Shown here piece after piece: positions 26,491 through 34,628 of a DNA stretch of 64,000 bases. This DNA comes from Rubrivivax sp. (GTDB lineage Bacteria; Pseudomonadota; Gammaproteobacteria; Burkholderiales; Burkholderiaceae_C): positions 124,001 through 188,000 of the forward strand of contig JADJHR010000005.1 of assembly GCA_016707445.1 (NCBI GenBank), in the 5' to 3' direction. Positions within the stretch are counted from its first letter, which is position 1. Every line of letters begins with the position of its first letter. The notes below the pieces were generated by a model. That model was not told where the DNA came from, did not search any database, and was given only the letters and a program-made list of their open reading frames with translations. Both the position numbers and the translations under genes were made by a program.

Positions 26491-26725
26491 TGTTCGCCTG
26501 CGGCCTGTTCCTGCTCCGAACGCGGCCCCGCAAGCCCCAGGTGCCCGATGCAGCCCGGCCACGGGCCAGAAAGCTGGCGTGTGAAATCCCTACCCTCCCG
26601 ACTCGACCCGACGCAGATCGGTTCGCACGGGAAAAGGTGAGGCGGCGGTGGTGATCTTGAGGGAAGCCGGACCGATGCCGCTGGCCGCGCTGGCTGTGCG
26701 ACGGCGATCGATGAACGAGCGTGCG
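26491..26725. other. Junction between DUF455 copy 2 and the dehydrogenase operon
   Basis: 235 bases with no gene. A minus-strand frame is open through it only because the region is very GC-rich; its residues (SRSPPPPHLFPCEPICVG) look non-coding. No insertion-sequence ends or target duplications were found by eye. Confidence 0.4.
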
Positions 26726-27703
26726 CTACTGCGCCACCAACCCCCGCACCGCGGCCACGATCGCCGCCTCGTCCGGCACCGCGGCCTTCTCCAGGCTGCG
26801 TGCGAACGGCATCGGCACGACCTCGGTGCCGAGCCGGGCGACCGGTGCCTTCAGCTCGTGCCAGCACTGCGCGCCGATCAGCGCCGCGATCTCGGCGGTC
26901 GAGCCGCCGGTACGGATCGTCTCCTGCACGACCAGCGCGCGGCCGGTGCGGCGCACCGATTCGAGGATCGTGTCCTCGTCCAGCGGCACGATGGTGCGCA
27001 GGTCGACGACCTCGATCTCGATGCCGTCGCGCGCGAGCGTCTGCGCGGCGGCGAGCGACTTTCGAACCATCGCGGCCGAGGCAACGATGGTTGCGTCGCG
27101 CCCGGCGCGTTTGATGTCGGCGCGGCCGAGCGGGACCACATAGTCGTCGTCGGGGATCACATCGCGCTGGCCGTGGTACAGCGCCATGTGCTCCATGAAG
27201 AACACCGGGTTGTCGTCGCGGATCGCCGCCGTCATCAGCCCCTTCGCGTCGAGCGCGGTCGACGGCACGACGATCTTCACGCCCGGCGTGTGCATCAGCC
27301 ACGCGTGGTGGTCGTAGGCGTGCCCGTGGTACGGACCAACGCCGTACTTGCCGCGCACCACCAGCGGCACGCGCGCGGCGCCGCCCGAGTAGTAGTGCAT
27401 CGCGCCGCCGTCGCAGCCCAGCTGCTGGATCACCAGCGGCAAGAACTCGCAGAACATGATGTCGACGATCGGCCGCTTGCCAGCGAGCGCCGCGCCGACC
27501 CCGGCACCGACGATCGCGCCCTCGGAGATCGGGGTGTCGATCACACGCCCGCTGGCGCCGAATTCGTCCCACAGGCCCTTGCACGAGTTCAGTGGCCCGC
27601 CGAAGCGGCCGATGTCCAGGCCCATGATGAACACGTCGCGGTCGCGCCGCATCTCGCCGGCGATCGCTGCCACGATCGCCTCCTGCATCGTCATGCGTTT
27701 CAT
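26726..27703 (-). CDS. 2-oxoacid dehydrogenase E1 component, beta subunit
   Basis: A 325-residue transketolase-like subunit that, with E1 alpha, decarboxylates a 2-oxo acid and acylates the lipoyl domain. MTMQEAIVAAIAGEMRRD, DTPISEGAIVGAGVGAAL and the Pyr-domain VVPSTALDAKGLMTAAIRD match acetoin/pyruvate/branched-chain types; the C-terminal domain has IEIEVVDLRTIVPLDEDTIL. GGAG precedes the ATG. It is the last gene of the eight-gene TRAP-dehydrogenase operon. The true 2-oxo acid cannot be named from sequence. Confidence 0.93.
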   Translation of the reverse strand: MKRMTMQEAIVAAIAGEMRRDRDVFIMGLDIGRFGGPLNSCKGLWDEFGASGRVIDTPISEGAIVGAGVGAALAGKRPIVDIMFCEFLPLVIQQLGCDGGAMHYYSGGAARVPLVVRGKYGVGPYHGHAYDHHAWLMHTPGVKIVVPSTALDAKGLMTAAIRDDNPVFFMEHMALYHGQRDVIPDDDYVVPLGRADIKRAGRDATIVASAAMVRKSLAAAQTLARDGIEIEVVDLRTIVPLDEDTILESVRRTGRALVVQETIRTGGSTAEIAALIGAQCWHELKAPVARLGTEVVPMPFARSLEKAAVPDEAAIVAAVRGLVAQ

Positions 27704-27727
27704 GCGTGACTCCGGTTGGTGTCGTTT

Positions 27728-28723
27728 TCAGGCGCGCGCCGGCGCGAAGACCTCGCCGGGGGCGAGCGCTTCGGGGCCGGAGTCGGGGTCGGCGATGGCC
27801 TGCGCCATCGCGGCGTCGACCTCGTCGCGCAGGCGTGCGCGCAGCGCAGCGTCGGCGTCGTCATCGAGCAGGCCGAGACCGACGAGGTGGCTGCGCAGCC
27901 GCGCGATCGGGTCGCGCGAGCGCCACTCGGCGACCTCGTCGGCGCTGCGGTATGGCGCCGGGTCGGCAACCAGGTGACCGGCGACTCGGTAGGTCCTCGC
28001 CTCGACCAGGGTCGGGCCGCCGCCGGCGCGCGCGCGCGCAATCGCGACTTCGAGCACGGCGCGGAGCGCGATGACGTCGTTGCCGTCGACGGCAACGCCG
28101 GGGATGCCGTAGGCAGCGCCACGGTCGGCGACCGAACGCGCGCCGACGCCGCTGGCCGACGGCGTCGAGATCGCGAAGCCGTTGTTCTGGCAGACAAACA
28201 CCGCCGGCAGCTTCAACACCGCGGCGAGGTTGATCGCCTCGTGCGCGTTGCCGCGGCTCGACGTGCCGTCGCCGAACACGGCGATCGCGATGGCCTCGCG
28301 GCCGTCGAGACGCGCGGCGAGTGCTGCACCGGTGGCGTACTCGAGCGTCGGGCCGAGCGCGCCCGAGTACAGGCCGATCATGCGGTGCTCGACCGGTGCG
28401 CAGACATCGGAGCGGTAGTGGCCCCGGCTGTAGCTGGTGGTCTTGCCGCTGAGCCCGGCGAACAGCCGGCGCAGATCGGCGCCGCGCGCGCACGCGGCCG
28501 GCAGCATGCCGCGGTAGTGTGGTGCCACCCAGTCGTCGTCGCGCAGTCCGCAGTAGCAGGCGGCAAGCACCGCCTCTTCGCCTTCGCTGGCGTGCCAGTG
28601 GCCGTCGGCGGCGCCGGCGACGCGGTCGATCTCGCGCGAGCGCAGCATGGTCTCGTACATCGCGCGTAGCAGCGCCGTGTCGCTGGCGACGCGCGCGCGC
28701 GCCGGGTCGAGTGCGGTGCTCAT
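27728..28723 (-). CDS. 2-oxoacid dehydrogenase E1 component, alpha subunit
   Basis: A 331-residue thiamine-diphosphate-binding subunit. The cofactor motif starts at AVFGDGTSSRGNAHEAINLA and ends with FVCQNNGFAISTP; the phosphorylation-loop region RVAGHLVADPAPYR is short, as in acetoin-type enzymes. The ATG lies inside the lipoyl gene stop (ATGA) with GGAG upstream, so expression is coupled. A longer reading frame would fuse it to the lipoyl protein region in the wrong frame and is rejected. DNA here is richer in GCGC runs than the flanking housekeeping genes, which suggests a different origin. Confidence 0.93.
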   Translation of the reverse strand: MSTALDPARARVASDTALLRAMYETMLRSREIDRVAGAADGHWHASEGEEAVLAACYCGLRDDDWVAPHYRGMLPAACARGADLRRLFAGLSGKTTSYSRGHYRSDVCAPVEHRMIGLYSGALGPTLEYATGAALAARLDGREAIAIAVFGDGTSSRGNAHEAINLAAVLKLPAVFVCQNNGFAISTPSASGVGARSVADRGAAYGIPGVAVDGNDVIALRAVLEVAIARARAGGGPTLVEARTYRVAGHLVADPAPYRSADEVAEWRSRDPIARLRSHLVGLGLLDDDADAALRARLRDEVDAAMAQAIADPDSGPEALAPGEVFAPARA

Positions 28724-28962
28724 GACGTCGTCTCCAGCGTTGCGATCACGGCGCCGACGGCGACCGTCTCGTCGGCGGCGGCGCGCAGCTCGACCAGCGT
28801 TCCGTTGGCCGGGCTCTCGACTTCGACGTTGACCTTGTCGGTCATCACGTCGGCCACCGGCTCGCCCTGCGTCACGGTGTCGCCGGGCTGGCGATGCCAG
28901 CCCACCAGGATTGCCTCGGTGGCGTCGTGGCCCAGATCGGGCACGCAGATCTCGATCAGCAT
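28720..28962 (-). CDS. Free-standing lipoyl-domain protein (N-terminal piece of a split E2)
   Basis: 80 residues forming just one lipoyl domain: EICVPDLGHDATEAILVGWH, then the lipoylation site at Lys43 in MTDKVNVEVESPANGTL. GAGGAGG is placed ideally before ATG 28962, so it is certainly a separate protein. Normally this domain is the N-terminus of dihydrolipoyl acyltransferase. Here the acyltransferase domain is encoded upstream by its own gene, whose stop overlaps this start by seven bases. No E1/E3-binding domain is attached to either. It should shuttle acyl groups between E1 and the acyltransferase. Confidence 0.92.
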   Translation of the reverse strand: MLIEICVPDLGHDATEAILVGWHRQPGDTVTQGEPVADVMTDKVNVEVESPANGTLVELRAAADETVAVGAVIATLETTS

Positions 28963-29687
28963 GGCGGTTCCTCCTCGGTATCGGCGCCGAGCCGGATGCG
29001 CTGCGGCTCGGCAATCAGCTGGTGGACTTCGTCGAGAAAGCGCGCCGCCGGCACGCCGTTGACGAAGCGGTGGTCGAAACTCAGGCTGGTGGGCAGCAGG
29101 CGGCGCACGATGACGGCGCCTTCGCGCGCGACCGGCGCTTCGTGCACCGCGCCGAGGCCGAGGATCGCGGCCTGCCCGAGCGGGATAATCGGTGTGGTCC
29201 AGCGCACGCTGGCGAGCGCGCCACCGTTGGACACGGTAAAGGTTGCACCCTGCACGTCGGGAAGGCGCAGCTTGCCGGCGACTGCGAGTGCGGCGAGATC
29301 GATCGCAGCGGTGGCGAGCGCGTCGATGTCGCGGCAATCGGCGTCGTGCAGCACCGGCACCACGAGGTGGCCGTCGGGCAGTGCCTGCGCGATGCCGATG
29401 TGCACAGCGCCGTGCAGCGTCACCGTGCGTTCCTTCAGCGTCGCGTTCAGGCCGGCGTGACTGCGCAGCGCCTGCGCCACCGCCTTGACGACCAGGTGCG
29501 TCAGCGTGATGCGCGGGCCAGCGGGGCGCTCGGCGGCGAGCCGCGCGCGCAACTCGAGCAGCGCCTCCGCGTCGACGACGCCGTGGATCGTGACGGGCAC
29601 GCTCTCGCGCAGGCTGCGCGCGAGGTGTTCGGCGGCGAGGCGCTGCATCGGCGGCAGCGGGACCGTGCGCTCGGTGCGGGCGTTCAA
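28956..29687 (-). CDS. Free-standing 2-oxoacid dehydrogenase E2 acyltransferase domain
   Basis: 243 residues comprising only the CAT-fold catalytic core of E2: RLAAEHLARSLRESVPVTIH at the start, ITLTHLVVKAVAQALRSH, TFTVSNGGAL and the active-site block SFDHRFVNGVPAARFL. The catalytic His is H206; the usual Asp of DHRxxDG is Asn210, seen in some E2 subfamilies. The start is TTG 29687, overlapping the MarR stop (TTGA) and preceded by GGAG at suitable distance. Lipoyl and peripheral-subunit-binding domains are missing; the lipoyl domain is the next gene. No E3 gene is in the operon, so it must borrow a lipoamide dehydrogenase from elsewhere. Confidence 0.88.
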   Translation of the reverse strand: MNARTERTVPLPPMQRLAAEHLARSLRESVPVTIHGVVDAEALLELRARLAAERPAGPRITLTHLVVKAVAQALRSHAGLNATLKERTVTLHGAVHIGIAQALPDGHLVVPVLHDADCRDIDALATAAIDLAALAVAGKLRLPDVQGATFTVSNGGALASVRWTTPIIPLGQAAILGLGAVHEAPVAREGAVIVRRLLPTSLSFDHRFVNGVPAARFLDEVHQLIAEPQRIRLGADTEEEPPC

Positions 29688-30151
29688 CGCGGGGTCTCCA
29701 CCGCCGCGACCAGACGGTCGATGAGCCGTTCCAGTTCCGCCTTGTCGTCGGCGCCGATGCCGGCGAACAGCTGCGCTTCGCGCTCGCGCCCGCTGATGCC
29801 GATCGCCTGGTAGATCCGCCGACCGGCCGCATTGAGCTCGAGCAGCGTGCGCCGCGCGTCTTGGGGGTCTGGCCGCCGGGAGATGCGGTCGTGACGGCCG
29901 AGCGCGGCGATCGCACGGCTGACGCTCATCTTGTCGAGGCCGGTGACGTCGGCGATCTCGTGTGCAGCGCTGCCGGGGTGGCTGGCCAGCACGATCATCA
30001 CGCGCCACTCGTTCAGCGACAACTTGTGGCGGCGCGCCAAGGTCTCGACGAAGGGGCGCGCGGTCAGGTTGACGACGCGCACGAGCTTGAAGAACAGCTC
30101 CCCGTCGTACGGCAGCCGGGCGCCCCCACTTCGGCTCCGGCGTGCCGTCAT
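29684..30151 (-). CDS. MarR-family transcriptional regulator
   Basis: A 155-residue winged-helix regulator. ARRHKLSLNEWRVMIVLASH, VTGLDKMSVSRAIAALGRHD and the wing ISRRPDPQDARRTLLELNAAG are typical. It probably represses the operon it sits in and is released by the imported acid or its CoA ester, as with related MarR proteins of catabolic operons; this is inference. ATG 30151 overlaps the stop of the TRAP receptor gene, and its own stop overlaps the E2 start, so it is embedded in a translationally coupled series. Confidence 0.9.
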   Translation of the reverse strand: MTARRSRSGGARLPYDGELFFKLVRVVNLTARPFVETLARRHKLSLNEWRVMIVLASHPGSAAHEIADVTGLDKMSVSRAIAALGRHDRISRRPDPQDARRTLLELNAAGRRIYQAIGISGREREAQLFAGIGADDKAELERLIDRLVAAVETPR

Positions 30152-31176
30152 CCGCGCCGCACCCTCGCGGCCGCCTGCTCGATCTTCGCGACCAGGCCGG
30201 GATGGGTTGCGTCCTTCCACTTCGCGTAGGCGCCGCGCGTCGCGTCGCGCCAGGCCTGCATCTCGGCGGGCGTTGGCAGGTGCACCTCAACGCCGAGTGC
30301 GCGCACCCCGTCGACGTCGGTGGCATAGAGCTTGCGAACCAGCTCGATCTGCTGTCTGGCGGCATCCTGCGCAGCCTCGCGCACGATCTTCTGGTCGCCC
30401 GGGGTCCAGCTTTGCCAGATCGGGTTGGCGATCGCGAACAGCAGGATGTCGTTCGAATAATTCCACTTGGTCACGTACTTCTGACCCAAAGTGTGAATCT
30501 TCGCGGCGAGGAAGACCTCGAGCGGGTTCTCCTGCGCATCGATCGCGCCCGAGGCGAGCGCTGGCTGTGCGTCGGCCCAGCTCATGAAGGTCGGGTTGGC
30601 ACCCATCGTAGTCATGATCTCGCCGTACATCGGGCTGCCGACGACTCGGATCTTCAGGGCCTTCAAGTCTTGCGGCGTGCGGATCGGGCGCACGCGGTTG
30701 CTGATCTGTCGAAAGCCGGTTTCGCCGATCGCGAGCGGTTCGGCACCCGCCTTGCGCACAAGGTCGAAGTACTCGTTGACGATCCCCGGGTCGGTGGTCG
30801 CGGCGTCCCAGGCCTTGTGGTCGGGCAGGATGAACGGCAGTGTGAACACGCCGAGCTCGCGCACCGTGCCGGCCCAGTTGATCGGCGCGCCGCACAGCAC
30901 GTCGATCACGCCCTGGCGCATGGCTGCGAACTCGCGGTCCTGCTGCCCCTGCACGAGGCTTGAGCCCGGGTACTGCTTGATGTTGATGCGGCCGGCAGTG
31001 CGCTCGCGCACCAGATCGGCGAAGATCGCGCCGCCCTTGCCCCACGCGAAGGCCGGCGGCACAACGGTGCTCATCTTGTACTCGGCCCGATAGGCAGCCT
31101 GCGCGTGTGCGAAACGCGGTAGCACCGCCGCAGCGGCGGCCCCGCCGCCAGTGAGAATCAGGTCTCGACGCTTCAT
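30148..31176 (-). CDS. TRAP transporter periplasmic receptor, DctP family
   Basis: A 342-residue solute-binding protein. A twin-arginine-like signal (MKRRDLILTGGGAAAAAVLP) is cleaved near FAHAQA. The mature chain has GGAIFADLVRERTAGRINIK, MRQGVIDVLCGAP and the conserved arginine region around LKALKIRVVGSPMY that holds the carboxylate of the ligand. AAGGAG precedes the ATG. It delivers a carboxylate to the DctQ/DctM membrane proteins encoded just upstream. Coupling to a 2-oxoacid dehydrogenase suggests a 2-oxo acid or its precursor as ligand. Confidence 0.92.
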   Translation of the reverse strand: MKRRDLILTGGGAAAAAVLPRFAHAQAAYRAEYKMSTVVPPAFAWGKGGAIFADLVRERTAGRINIKQYPGSSLVQGQQDREFAAMRQGVIDVLCGAPINWAGTVRELGVFTLPFILPDHKAWDAATTDPGIVNEYFDLVRKAGAEPLAIGETGFRQISNRVRPIRTPQDLKALKIRVVGSPMYGEIMTTMGANPTFMSWADAQPALASGAIDAQENPLEVFLAAKIHTLGQKYVTKWNYSNDILLFAIANPIWQSWTPGDQKIVREAAQDAARQQIELVRKLYATDVDGVRALGVEVHLPTPAEMQAWRDATRGAYAKWKDATHPGLVAKIEQAAARVRRG

Positions 31177-31187
31177 CACGATCTCCT

Positions 31188-32486
31188 TCAAAAGCCCATG
31201 GAACTGGGCAGCCACAACGCCAGGAGCGGGAACGCGGCGACCAGCAGCGCCGCCGCAACGAACCCGAGCACGAGCCAGCCGACATGCGGCAAGGTCTGCT
31301 CAATGCGCACGCCGGCGAGCCGGCATGCGACCAGCAGGTTGACCGCCATCGGCGGGGTGAACTGGCCGATCGCCACGACCATCGTCAGCAGCACGCCGAA
31401 CCACACTGGGTCCCAGCGATAGACCATCATCAGCGGGTACAGAAGCGGCAGGAAGATCAGGAAGATCGACACGCCGTCGAGGAACATGCCGACGATCAGG
31501 CCGATGACGAGCAGCGCGGCGAGCGCACCGGTGCTGTTCAGACCTGCGGCCTGCACCGCCTGCACCAACGGGTCGGCCATCCCAAGTGTGTTGACCGAGT
31601 AGGCGAAGATTCCGGCCAGCGCCATCACCGTCATGATGACCGCAGAGACTTCGGCTGCTTCGCGGAAGATTCCGTACAGGTCGCGCCAGCAGATCGTGCG
31701 GTGCACCGCGAGGCCGACGAACAGGCCATAGGCGACGGCGACGACGGCCGCCTCGGTCGGCGTGAACCAGCCGGCGCGCATGCCGCCGAGGATCAGCACC
31801 GGCGCCACCAAGCCCCAACTCGCCTCGCGAAGCGAGTGCCAGAAGGGCGGCCGCGGGAGGTCGCGCTCGCGCCCGCCGTAGCCGCGCCGGCGCGACAGCC
31901 AGACTGCCGGCACCATGAGCGCGAGCCCGGCGAGCAGTCCGGGAAACACGCCGGCGGCGAACAGTGCCGGCACGGACGCGCCCGGCACATTGACGCTGTA
32001 GACGATGAAAGCTATCGACGGCGGGATCAGGATGTCGGTGGCCGCCGCGGCGCCGACGATGCTGGCCGAGAACGGCGCCGGGTAGCCTGCGCGCGACATG
32101 GCGGCAATCATCACTGCGCCAACCGCGGCAGCGTTGGCCGGCCCTGAGCCGGAAATGCCGCCGAGCACCATGGCCACCGCGATCGCCACCAGCGGCAGCA
32201 TGCCGGGCGAGCGGCCGACGCAGGCGAGCGCGAAGTTGACCATTCGCTGCGCGACACCGGCGCGGTCGAAGATCGATCCGACCAGCACGAACATCGGCAG
32301 CGCCAGCAGCGGGTACTTCGACACGCCGGCCTCCATGTTCTGCGGCGCCGCCAGCAGGCCGAACCACTGCGTGTCGGGGTTCGCCAGTGCGATCGCGACC
32401 ATCCCGCCGACGCCCAGCGCTGCGGCGATCGGCACGCCGGCCAGCATCAGCACCGTGAACAGCGCGAACAGTGTCGCGCCGATCAT
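31188..32486 (-). CDS. TRAP transporter large permease, DctM family
   Basis: A 432-residue membrane protein with about twelve hydrophobic segments, the sodium- or proton-coupled transport subunit. VLGGISGSGPANAAAVGAVM, ILIPPSIAFIVYSVNVPG and GQFTPPMAVNLLVACRLAG are the signature regions of the DctM family. Its ATG lies in the stop region of the DctQ gene (ATGA), and the receptor gene follows 11 bases later. Gene order Q-M-P, then regulator and enzymes, marks one transcription unit. Confidence 0.94.
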   Translation of the reverse strand: MIGATLFALFTVLMLAGVPIAAALGVGGMVAIALANPDTQWFGLLAAPQNMEAGVSKYPLLALPMFVLVGSIFDRAGVAQRMVNFALACVGRSPGMLPLVAIAVAMVLGGISGSGPANAAAVGAVMIAAMSRAGYPAPFSASIVGAAAATDILIPPSIAFIVYSVNVPGASVPALFAAGVFPGLLAGLALMVPAVWLSRRRGYGGRERDLPRPPFWHSLREASWGLVAPVLILGGMRAGWFTPTEAAVVAVAYGLFVGLAVHRTICWRDLYGIFREAAEVSAVIMTVMALAGIFAYSVNTLGMADPLVQAVQAAGLNSTGALAALLVIGLIVGMFLDGVSIFLIFLPLLYPLMMVYRWDPVWFGVLLTMVVAIGQFTPPMAVNLLVACRLAGVRIEQTLPHVGWLVLGFVAAALLVAAFPLLALWLPSSMGF

Positions 32487-32959
32487 GCGCCGGGCTCTGT
32501 GCGTGCGGTGCGCCAGGCGAGCGCGAGACAGCGTGCCGCGACCGCAGCGCTGAGCAGCGGGATCGCGATGGTGTACCACCAGCGCGGCACGCCGAGTCCC
32601 ATCGTCGTCTCGCCCCAGCGCAACTCGTCGGCAACCATGCGCGCCGACAACAGCGCCAGCGCGGCGAACAGCATCCCGGTCACGCAGCAGGCGACGATGC
32701 GCAGCGTCCGCCGGCGCTTGGCGCTGCCACCCTCGTAGAAGAACTCGATGCGGATGTGGCGATCGCGCGCCGCCGCGGCGCCCGCGCCGGCCAGCGTCAT
32801 CACCACCATCAGAAAGATCGAGATCTCCTCGGTCCACGCGAACGACTGCGCGGTGAGGTAGCGCGTGACCACATTGAGCAGCGTGATCGCGACGAGCAGT
32901 GCCAGGCAGGTCACCGCGAGACCCTCTTCGAAGTCGATCGGGACGCCGCGCCGCTTCAT
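32483..32959 (-). CDS. TRAP transporter small permease, DctQ family
   Basis: A 158-residue membrane protein with four hydrophobic helices. FAWTEEISIFLMVVMTLAGAG, ARDRHIRIEFFYEG and the final transmembrane stretch before RTARTEPGA match DctQ. GGAGG precedes ATG 32959, which is preferred to an upstream in-frame ATG at 33016. It is the first gene of the operon; its promoter must lie within 32960-33030, immediately next to the decayed ABC ATPase gene. Confidence 0.9.
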   Translation of the reverse strand: MKRRGVPIDFEEGLAVTCLALLVAITLLNVVTRYLTAQSFAWTEEISIFLMVVMTLAGAGAAAARDRHIRIEFFYEGGSAKRRRTLRIVACCVTGMLFAALALLSARMVADELRWGETTMGLGVPRWWYTIAIPLLSAAVAARCLALAWRTARTEPGA

Positions 32960-33029
32960 CGTGCCTCCACCCAGGGAAATGGCCGTCCAGATGGTAACGA
33001 TTGTGACGGTATGCAAAAGCTGCGGTTTA

Positions 33030-33427
33030 CCCTACGCCGTCCAGCCGTCTCCTCGTCGAGTAGCAGCACCTCGCTGGCGCGGCTCTTGGCGCTGTCCTGG
33101 GGTAGGCCGTAGAGGGTGCGGAACAACTCGACATTCGACTGCGCCGGCACATCCATGAATGGTGTCAGGTCCTGCGCTACCAGGCCGATGCGGTGCTTGT
33201 CTGCGGCATCGTCCCGCGCCAGCGCCGTGCCGCCCACGCGCACGCGGCCGGCGTCGGGCGGGGTCAGTCCGCAAGCCATGGCGATGGTGGTCGACTTGCC
33301 GGCGCCGCTCGGGCCCCGGCAGCCCCAGAACGTCGCTGGCCGCCACTTCGAACGAGACGTCGATCACCTCGGCACGTACGCCGTATGCCTTCTTCAGGCC
33401 ATCGGCCCTTAACAGTAGTGTCTGAGC
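33030..33427 (-). pseudogene. ABC transporter ATPase remnant (ABC-2 type)
   Basis: The N-terminal end of an ABC ATPase is readable as LLLRADGLKKAYGVRAEVID, followed by a frame change just before Walker A. Walker A then continues in another frame as PSGAGKSTTIAMACGLTPPD, through GLVAQDLTPFMDVPAQSNVE. After LPQDSAKSRASEV the sequence jumps straight to LLLDEETAGRR, a damaged Walker B; the whole signature-helical region is deleted. Two independent lesions make this true decay, not a sequencing artefact. It lies between the acquired TRAP operon and DUF455 copy 3. Confidence 0.75.
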
Positions 33428-33760
33428 CTTCCTGCGCGACCCCCGAGGTTCGATGCGGTGCATCGTATTCGGGTACGCCGGTGGAATCGCGGGCCGTGCA
33501 ACTGGTGGGCATGCCCGCAGTGCCAATTGACGGCAGCAGGGCGCGCAACCGGTACAGGGACTCGAGCGCCTTGCGCGGCGTCGAGCGGTCGGGGTCGCCC
33601 AGGGTGAGTTCGCGTTCGCATGGGCGCACTTCCAAATCGTGGACGGCTTCCACGGCGCATCGTGACCATGGAATCTGGTAGACCCGGTTCTTGAACAGCG
33701 CTGCAGCCGATGTCAGCCTTGCCACCAGCATTTCAATGAGGCCATCGGCAGCAATACGTG
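33428..33760. other. Unassigned stretch between ABC remnant and DUF455 copy 3
   Basis: A minus-strand frame stays open through this region and contains protein-like text (VYQIPWSRCAVEAVHDLEV, then STPRKALESLYRLRALLPSI), but it has no start, no ribosome site and no family I recognise, and it runs into frames known to be non-coding. It may be another gene remnant. Confidence 0.35.
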
Positions 33761-33790
33761 CGAAAGCTGCCGGCGCTGCGAGCGCTGGCG

Positions 33791-33810
33791 CTCGGGCAGC
33801 TACGCCCGAG
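33791..33810 (-). terminator. Hairpin spanning the stop codon of DUF455 copy 3
   Basis: CTCGGGC and GCCCGAG pair around loop AGCTAC, which contains the stop codon of the gene. The same stem occurs at copy 2. A terminator function is plausible, but there is no following U run. Confidence 0.45.
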
Positions 33811-34591
33811 TCAATGCATCCACTTCGATCGGCGTGAATCCCGCAGCCAGCCGGGCCTCGACATTGAAGGGGCCGCGCAGCCGCGGCGCATGATGTTCCC
33901 GCGCCAACCGGTCGTAGGTCTGCACCGGATCGAGTCCGTCGCGCTGGCACAGCCAGCGATACCAGTGATTGCCGATGGCGACGTGGCCGACCTCGTCGCG
34001 CAGGATGATCGCCAGGATTTCGACCGCGCGCAGGTCACCGGCTCGGCGCAGGCGATCCTGCATGGGGGGCGTGGCGTCCAGGCCGCGAGCCTCAAGCGTG
34101 CGCGGCACCAGCGCCATCCGGGCCACCACGTCCTGGGACGTGCGCTCGACCATGGTCCACAGGCCGTCGTGGGCATCGAAGTCACCGTAGTCGCGGCTCA
34201 GGCTGCGCAGATGCTCGCGCAGCAGTTCGAAATGCCGCGCCTCTTCGGCCGCCACACGCAGCCAGTCTCGGTAGTACTCGGCCGGCATGCCCGCAAAGCG
34301 CCATGCGGCGTCCAGCGCCAGATTGATGGCGTTGAACTCGATGTGCGTCACCGCGTGCAGCAAGGCGGCGCGACCCTCGACCGTGAACGGCGAACGGCGC
34401 GCCAGCGTGGCGGGGGCCACCAGCCGGGGCAGCGCGGGGCGGCCTGGCAGGCCCGCCGGTTCGCCGATCACGCATGTAGTGTCGAGCGTGGCGCCGGCCT
34501 GCGCAGCGTCGAACAGCGCCCGCGCGGCCTGCGCCTTGGCGGCGGGGTCGGCGATGCACAAGGCCTCGCAGGCCCGTTGGCGCAGTTCCAT
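33800..34591 (-). CDS. DUF455 ferritin-like protein, full-length copy 3
   Basis: A 263-residue protein of the DUF455 family, predicted to have a ferritin-like four-helix fold. Candidate metal ligands are in HIEFNAINLALDAAW, AAEEARHFELLREHL and EILAIILRDEVGHVAIGN, giving the E/ExxH-type pairs of di-iron proteins. The biochemical role is not established to my knowledge; distant relatives include the tRNA hydroxylase MiaE. The start at 34591 has only a weak site (GTAGGA next to ATG). It is divergent from the gamma carbonic anhydrase gene, 37 bases apart. Truncated copies lie at 21830-22312 and 25911-26490. Confidence 0.88.
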   Translation of the reverse strand: MELRQRACEALCIADPAAKAQAARALFDAAQAGATLDTTCVIGEPAGLPGRPALPRLVAPATLARRSPFTVEGRAALLHAVTHIEFNAINLALDAAWRFAGMPAEYYRDWLRVAAEEARHFELLREHLRSLSRDYGDFDAHDGLWTMVERTSQDVVARMALVPRTLEARGLDATPPMQDRLRRAGDLRAVEILAIILRDEVGHVAIGNHWYRWLCQRDGLDPVQTYDRLAREHHAPRLRGPFNVEARLAAGFTPIEVDALTRA

Positions 34592-34628
34592 TCCTACAAT
34601 TATCGACTTTGAACTTGAAGGAGCTGCA

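Noticed and set aside
25857..27584. Minus-strand frame of 575 codons
   Set aside because: It joins an antisense-like shadow of the E1 beta region with DUF455 copy 2. Only the copy 2 part is homologous to anything.
28021..28045. GCGC-rich run as a possible structural element
   Set aside because: It lies inside E1 alpha codons for Ala and Arg; explained by codon use.
27728..29014. Fusion of the lipoyl region with E1 alpha in one frame
   Set aside because: The lipoyl protein is in a different frame with its own strong ribosome site; the upstream part of this frame is non-coding text.
28956..30365. A 469-residue full-length E2
   Set aside because: The part before the TTG start overlaps the MarR gene in another frame and shows neither lipoyl nor binding domain.
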